Assembly (NCBI GenBank): GCA_015233295.1
Contig: JADFYC010000106.1
Location: 1-10,147, forward strand
Reading direction: 5' to 3'
Length of the DNA stretch: 10,147 nucleotides
DNA from: Deltaproteobacteria bacterium
GTDB lineage: Bacteria > Desulfobacterota > JADFXK01
Shown piece after piece: positions 7,734-10,147 of this stretch (its first letter is position 1; every line of letters begins with the position of its first letter). The notes under the pieces were generated by a model. It saw nothing but the letters and a program-made list of their open reading frames with translations. It had not been told where the DNA came from and did no database searches. A program made the translations under genes and the position numbers.

Positions 7734-9440
7734 TCAACCAATCTTCCCCAAAGCCGCCTCCACGTCCAGGATCAGGGCGACACTTCCGTCGGCCATGATC
7801 GAGGCCCCTTCTATTCCCTCTACCCGACCCAGATAATCGCCCAGCGTTTTCATGACCACTTCTTGTTTCCCCAGGAGGTCATCAACACACAGAGCCACTC
7901 TTTTCTCGGCCATTCCCACCACGACTACGGGAACGTAACCCTCTATGGGCATAGCCTCCAGCCCTTCATTGAGAATAGACGCCAGCCTGACCAAAGGATA
8001 AGCCACCCCTCTGATAAAGACCACTTCGTCTTTTTCAATGGTATTGATTTGCTTTTCTGTAATAAGCAGAGTTTCACAGACTGTATTGAGGGGTAGACCA
8101 TAGGTCAGTCCCCCGCTCTCCACCAGGAGGGTCTGCAAGATGGTCAAAGTTAAAGGCATCTGGAGATGGAAAACGGTTCCCTGGCCCAAAACACTCCGGA
8201 CATCCACCACTCCACGTAGCTTTTGGACTTGTTCTTTAACCACGTCCAGGCCAATCCCTCGGCCGGAAACCTCGGTCACCGCTTCGACGCTGCTGAAACC
8301 GGGCATGAATATGAGTCGGATAGCTTGCTCTTCGGTCATGGCCTGGGCCTCTTCTTTGGAGATAATCCCCTTCCGAACGGCCTTTTCTTTCATTTTGGCG
8401 GGATCAATACCCTGCCCATCATCTTCGACCAGAATCGTCACATTATTCTGCTGTTGCAAGGCGGAAAGCCGAATTTTGCCAGTGGGGGATTTGCCTCTTT
8501 CCAGACGGATCTCCGGGTGCTCAAGTCCATGGTCAACGGCATTCCTGAGAAGATGGACCATGGGATCATAGATATGCTCGATCATGGTCTTATCCAGTTC
8601 GGTATCCTCACCGGAGAGGACAAATTCAACCTGCTTTCCGTTTTCTCGGGCCAGGTTCCGAACCACTCCGGGAAACTTATTAAAGAGCTTCTCAATGGGC
8701 ACCATGCGGACCCCCATGATGCCGTTATGAATCTGGCGGGTCAGACGATCAATTGAGGCGGCAATCGAGGCCAGTTCGTCATTCCTTGTCCGCTCTGAAA
8801 AATCATTTAGTTGGTTTCTGGCGGTAATCACTTCGCCGACCATATTCATCAAGTTATCAAGTCGCTGGGTCGAAACCCGGATGGTTTCCGCTCTAGAGGT
8901 CCGCGGTCCGGCCGGAGGCGCCGGCTGCGAGGCTACGGACTCACACTTCAGCCTCTTTACCGAGTCTTTTTCCGTGGGGGCTTCTTCCGGTTTCGATTCC
9001 ACTCCCTGGTCCGGGGACGCCACCGGTTCCGGCTGTAGAACGTTCTCCAGCTTTTGGACAATCCAGGAAATATCAACTTCAATCGTATCCTTGGCGGCGG
9101 CTTTGTCCCGCAACAGAGTCAGGACTTCCAACCCCTCATACATCGTGTCGATCAAAGAGGCGGTTACCGCCAGTTCCCCTTTGCGGATACCGTCAAAGAC
9201 ATCCTCCATCTTATGAGACAACCCTTTGATGTGATCTAAGCCGACAAAGGAGGCTGTTCCCTTAAGTGTGTGAATAACCCGAAAAGTCTCATTGATCAGT
9301 TCTTCATCGTCGGGACTGTCTTCCAGCTTGGCCAAATTCAGGTTGAGCTGATCTAAATTCTCGTGGGACTCTTCGATAAAGTCATGAAACATTTGGGCCA
9401 GCAACTTGGTGTCAAGGTCTTCACAATCGAACTCGGTCAT
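7734..9440 (-). CDS. cheA: CheA chemotaxis histidine kinase without an evident P2 domain
   Basis: A histidine kinase of 568 residues that autophosphorylates in response to the receptor and passes phosphate to CheY and CheB. The HPt (P1) domain at about 8-115 carries the phosphorylated His57 in HTLKGTA. Residues 135-185 are a Pro/Glu/Ser-rich linker. They leave no room for the normal CheY/CheB-docking P2 domain. The P3 dimerisation helices are at about 186-250 (DNLMNMVGEVITARNQL). The ATPase domain (P4) shows the N box HLLRNAVDHGLEHPE at 296-310, DDGQGID at 340-346, FMPGFS at 378-383 and the G2 box VSGRGIGLDVV at 391-401. The CheW-like P5 domain is at about 433-566. No receiver domain is fused at the C terminus, unlike WspE. 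The ATG at 9440 has an ideal AGGAGG site 8 bases upstream. Confidence 0.97.
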   Translation of the reverse strand: MTEFDCEDLDTKLLAQMFHDFIEESHENLDQLNLNLAKLEDSPDDEELINETFRVIHTLKGTASFVGLDHIKGLSHKMEDVFDGIRKGELAVTASLIDTMYEGLEVLTLLRDKAAAKDTIEVDISWIVQKLENVLQPEPVASPDQGVESKPEEAPTEKDSVKRLKCESVASQPAPPAGPRTSRAETIRVSTQRLDNLMNMVGEVITARNQLNDFSERTRNDELASIAASIDRLTRQIHNGIMGVRMVPIEKLFNKFPGVVRNLARENGKQVEFVLSGEDTELDKTMIEHIYDPMVHLLRNAVDHGLEHPEIRLERGKSPTGKIRLSALQQQNNVTILVEDDGQGIDPAKMKEKAVRKGIISKEEAQAMTEEQAIRLIFMPGFSSVEAVTEVSGRGIGLDVVKEQVQKLRGVVDVRSVLGQGTVFHLQMPLTLTILQTLLVESGGLTYGLPLNTVCETLLITEKQINTIEKDEVVFIRGVAYPLVRLASILNEGLEAMPIEGYVPVVVVGMAEKRVALCVDDLLGKQEVVMKTLGDYLGRVEGIEGASIMADGSVALILDVEAALGKIG

Positions 9441-9473
9441 TTCAGGCCCCTCCTATTCCCGGCAGACTAAGGG

Positions 9474-9497
9474 CCAGGCGGTGATTTGAATGCCTGG
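9474..9497. repeat. Short inverted repeat between cheY and cheA
   Basis: CCAGGC and GCCTGG are perfect 6-bp complementary arms around a 12-base loop in the 81-bp cheY-cheA gap. No T-run follows on either strand, so it does not look like an intrinsic terminator. It may form a small mRNA hairpin upstream of the cheA ribosome site, or be chance. Confidence 0.35.
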
Positions 9498-9521
9498 TCA
9501 GGATTACTCCCTGAAATTTTT

Positions 9522-9887
9522 TTACTTAAAAAGGTTCTTCATCACCGCGATGAGTTCCGTTGGTTTAAAAGGCTTGACGATGTAATGATTGGCCCCCAAC
9601 GCTAAGGCCCGTTCCTTGTCTTCCTCCTGCCCTTCAGTCGTCAGCATAATGACCGGTATATCCACAAAGGCTGCTTGGGGCCGAAATCTTTTTAGAAACT
9701 CAAACCCATCCATCTTGGGCATATTGATATCCAAAATCACCGCGTCGAAGTGTTCTTTAGCCAAAAACTCCAATGCCTCTTGACCATTTTGAGCCGTGTC
9801 CACCAGAAAACCGACGCTTTTCAGACTGAATTCCACAAGCTTGCGAATGCTTGGAGAGTCATCCACGGCCAAAATTTTTTTCTTCAT
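9522..9887 (-). CDS. cheY: CheY-type stand-alone response regulator
   Basis: A single-domain receiver of 121 residues with no output domain. The acidic pocket is Asp9-Asp10, the phosphoacceptor Asp53 lies in ILDINMPKMDG, the switch residue is Thr83 in MLTTEG, the aromatic switch is Tyr102, and Lys105 lies in IVKPF. All residues for phosphorylation and switching are present, and the domain is complete from first to last helix. It is the likely target of CheA, whose gene begins 81 bp downstream. It may act on a flagellar motor, as a phosphate sink, or as a signal to another protein such as the GGDEF enzyme; the sequence does not decide. The ATG at 9887 has a GGGG-rich ribosome site. Receivers of this size also serve non-chemotactic pathways, so the symbol rests on context. 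Confidence 0.9.
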   Translation of the reverse strand: MKKKILAVDDSPSIRKLVEFSLKSVGFLVDTAQNGQEALEFLAKEHFDAVILDINMPKMDGFEFLKRFRPQAAFVDIPVIMLTTEGQEEDKERALALGANHYIVKPFKPTELIAVMKNLFK

Positions 9888-9944
9888 AATTCCATTCCCC
9901 TTTTACCGGAGTGAAGCTTTGAGGTTCACCTATATACGTGACAC

Positions 9945-10006
9945 GATCATAAGTGACGTTTCTAAGAGCTATTGTTGCTGGTTGCTCGGTGAGGTGACTT
10001 ATGATC
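9945..10006. repeat. Inverted repeat spanning the cheR stop codon
   Basis: Two 13-base arms, GATCATAAGTGAC at 9945-9957 and GTGACTTATGATC at 9994-10006, are complementary at 12 of 13 positions, including 10 bp in a row, and enclose 36 bases. The right arm contains the cheR stop codon. In mRNA this could form a long-looped hairpin between cheR and cheY; in DNA it could be a divided operator. No T-run follows, so a classical terminator is unlikely. GTGAC also occurs at 9938-9942, giving three copies in the gap. Confidence 0.55.
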
Positions 10007-10147
10007 CACTTTTACCATATACGGTCGTGCGTTTCAGGCGGACGATATCAAATAGATTCGATATCCGTCCCAAACTCTCAGCCCGCCCCAAAACAAGATG
10101 TCCACCTTTATTCATGGCCCGATACAAGTATTGGGTGGATTTTTCTT
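9999..10147 (-). CDS. cheR: CheR receptor methyltransferase, C-terminal fragment cut by window edge
   Basis: The last 48 residues of a CheR-type enzyme, which transfers methyl groups from S-adenosylmethionine to receptor glutamates. The visible part reads as the end of the Rossmann-like domain: a helix with YLYRAMN, then GGHLVLGRAESLG, which matches the family pattern GGxLxLGxxESL, then a final strand ending in TVYGKSGS and TAA. The gene continues beyond the right edge, so the helical N-terminal domain, the SAM motif and the start cannot be seen. It sits 111 bp upstream of the receiver gene and supplies the opposing partner of CheB encoded downstream. The short length limits certainty, but motif and context agree well. 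Confidence 0.85.
   Translation of the reverse strand, partial: EKSTQYLYRAMNKGGHLVLGRAESLGRISNLFDIVRLKRTTVYGKSGS

Noticed and set aside
9925..9965. Possible sigma-70 promoter ahead of cheY (TATATA at 9931-9936)
   Set aside because: No hexamer close to TTGACA lies at 16-18 bases spacing; the best candidate matches only half. The AT-rich motif alone is too weak. No sigma-28 type promoter was seen either.

Overview
All genes in this window lie on the minus strand and read from the right edge to the left, with no gene-free stretch over about 110 bp. The layout is: the 3' end of cheR (cut by the right edge), a stand-alone CheY-type receiver, cheA, one membrane methyl-accepting chemotaxis protein (MCP), two cheW genes that overlap by 11 bp, cheB, a GAF-GAF-GGDEF protein (probable diguanylate cyclase), then a short-form 6-phosphogluconate dehydrogenase and a 6-phosphogluconolactonase (cut by the left edge). 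The ten genes are separated by 10 to 111 bp and almost every start has a good Shine-Dalgarno sequence. The window therefore looks like one long transcription unit, or two units placed end to end, with its promoter outside the right edge.

The chemosensory part (about 1615-10147) is a compact, self-contained array. The MCP has two membrane segments, a large helical sensor region that resembles the HBM type, a HAMP domain and a canonical signalling hairpin. CheA autophosphorylates on an HPt histidine and is joined to the receptor by the CheW proteins. CheR and CheB set receptor methylation, and the small receiver is the likely diffusible output or phosphate sink. No flagellar, pilus, CheZ, CheC/CheX or CheD gene is visible. 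The last chemosensory-type gene encodes a protein with an intact GGEEF active site and an RxxD product-inhibition site. One MCP, two CheWs, CheR, CheA, CheB and a GGDEF enzyme is nearly the parts list of the Wsp surface-sensing system. Here, however, CheA has no fused receiver, CheY is separate, and the cyclase carries GAF domains instead of a receiver. That is the most interesting point of the window.

The left part (1-1577) encodes two enzymes of the oxidative pentose phosphate pathway, gnd and pgl, 10 bp apart. Only 37 bp with no convincing terminator separate them from the GGDEF gene, so read-through is possible but unproven.

The moderate GC content, the gene order and the protein styles suggest a Gram-negative bacterium, perhaps a Desulfobacterota (former Deltaproteobacteria) member. 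This is an impression from the protein sequences and not a proven assignment. There is no sign of mobile elements, CRISPR arrays, tRNA or rRNA genes.
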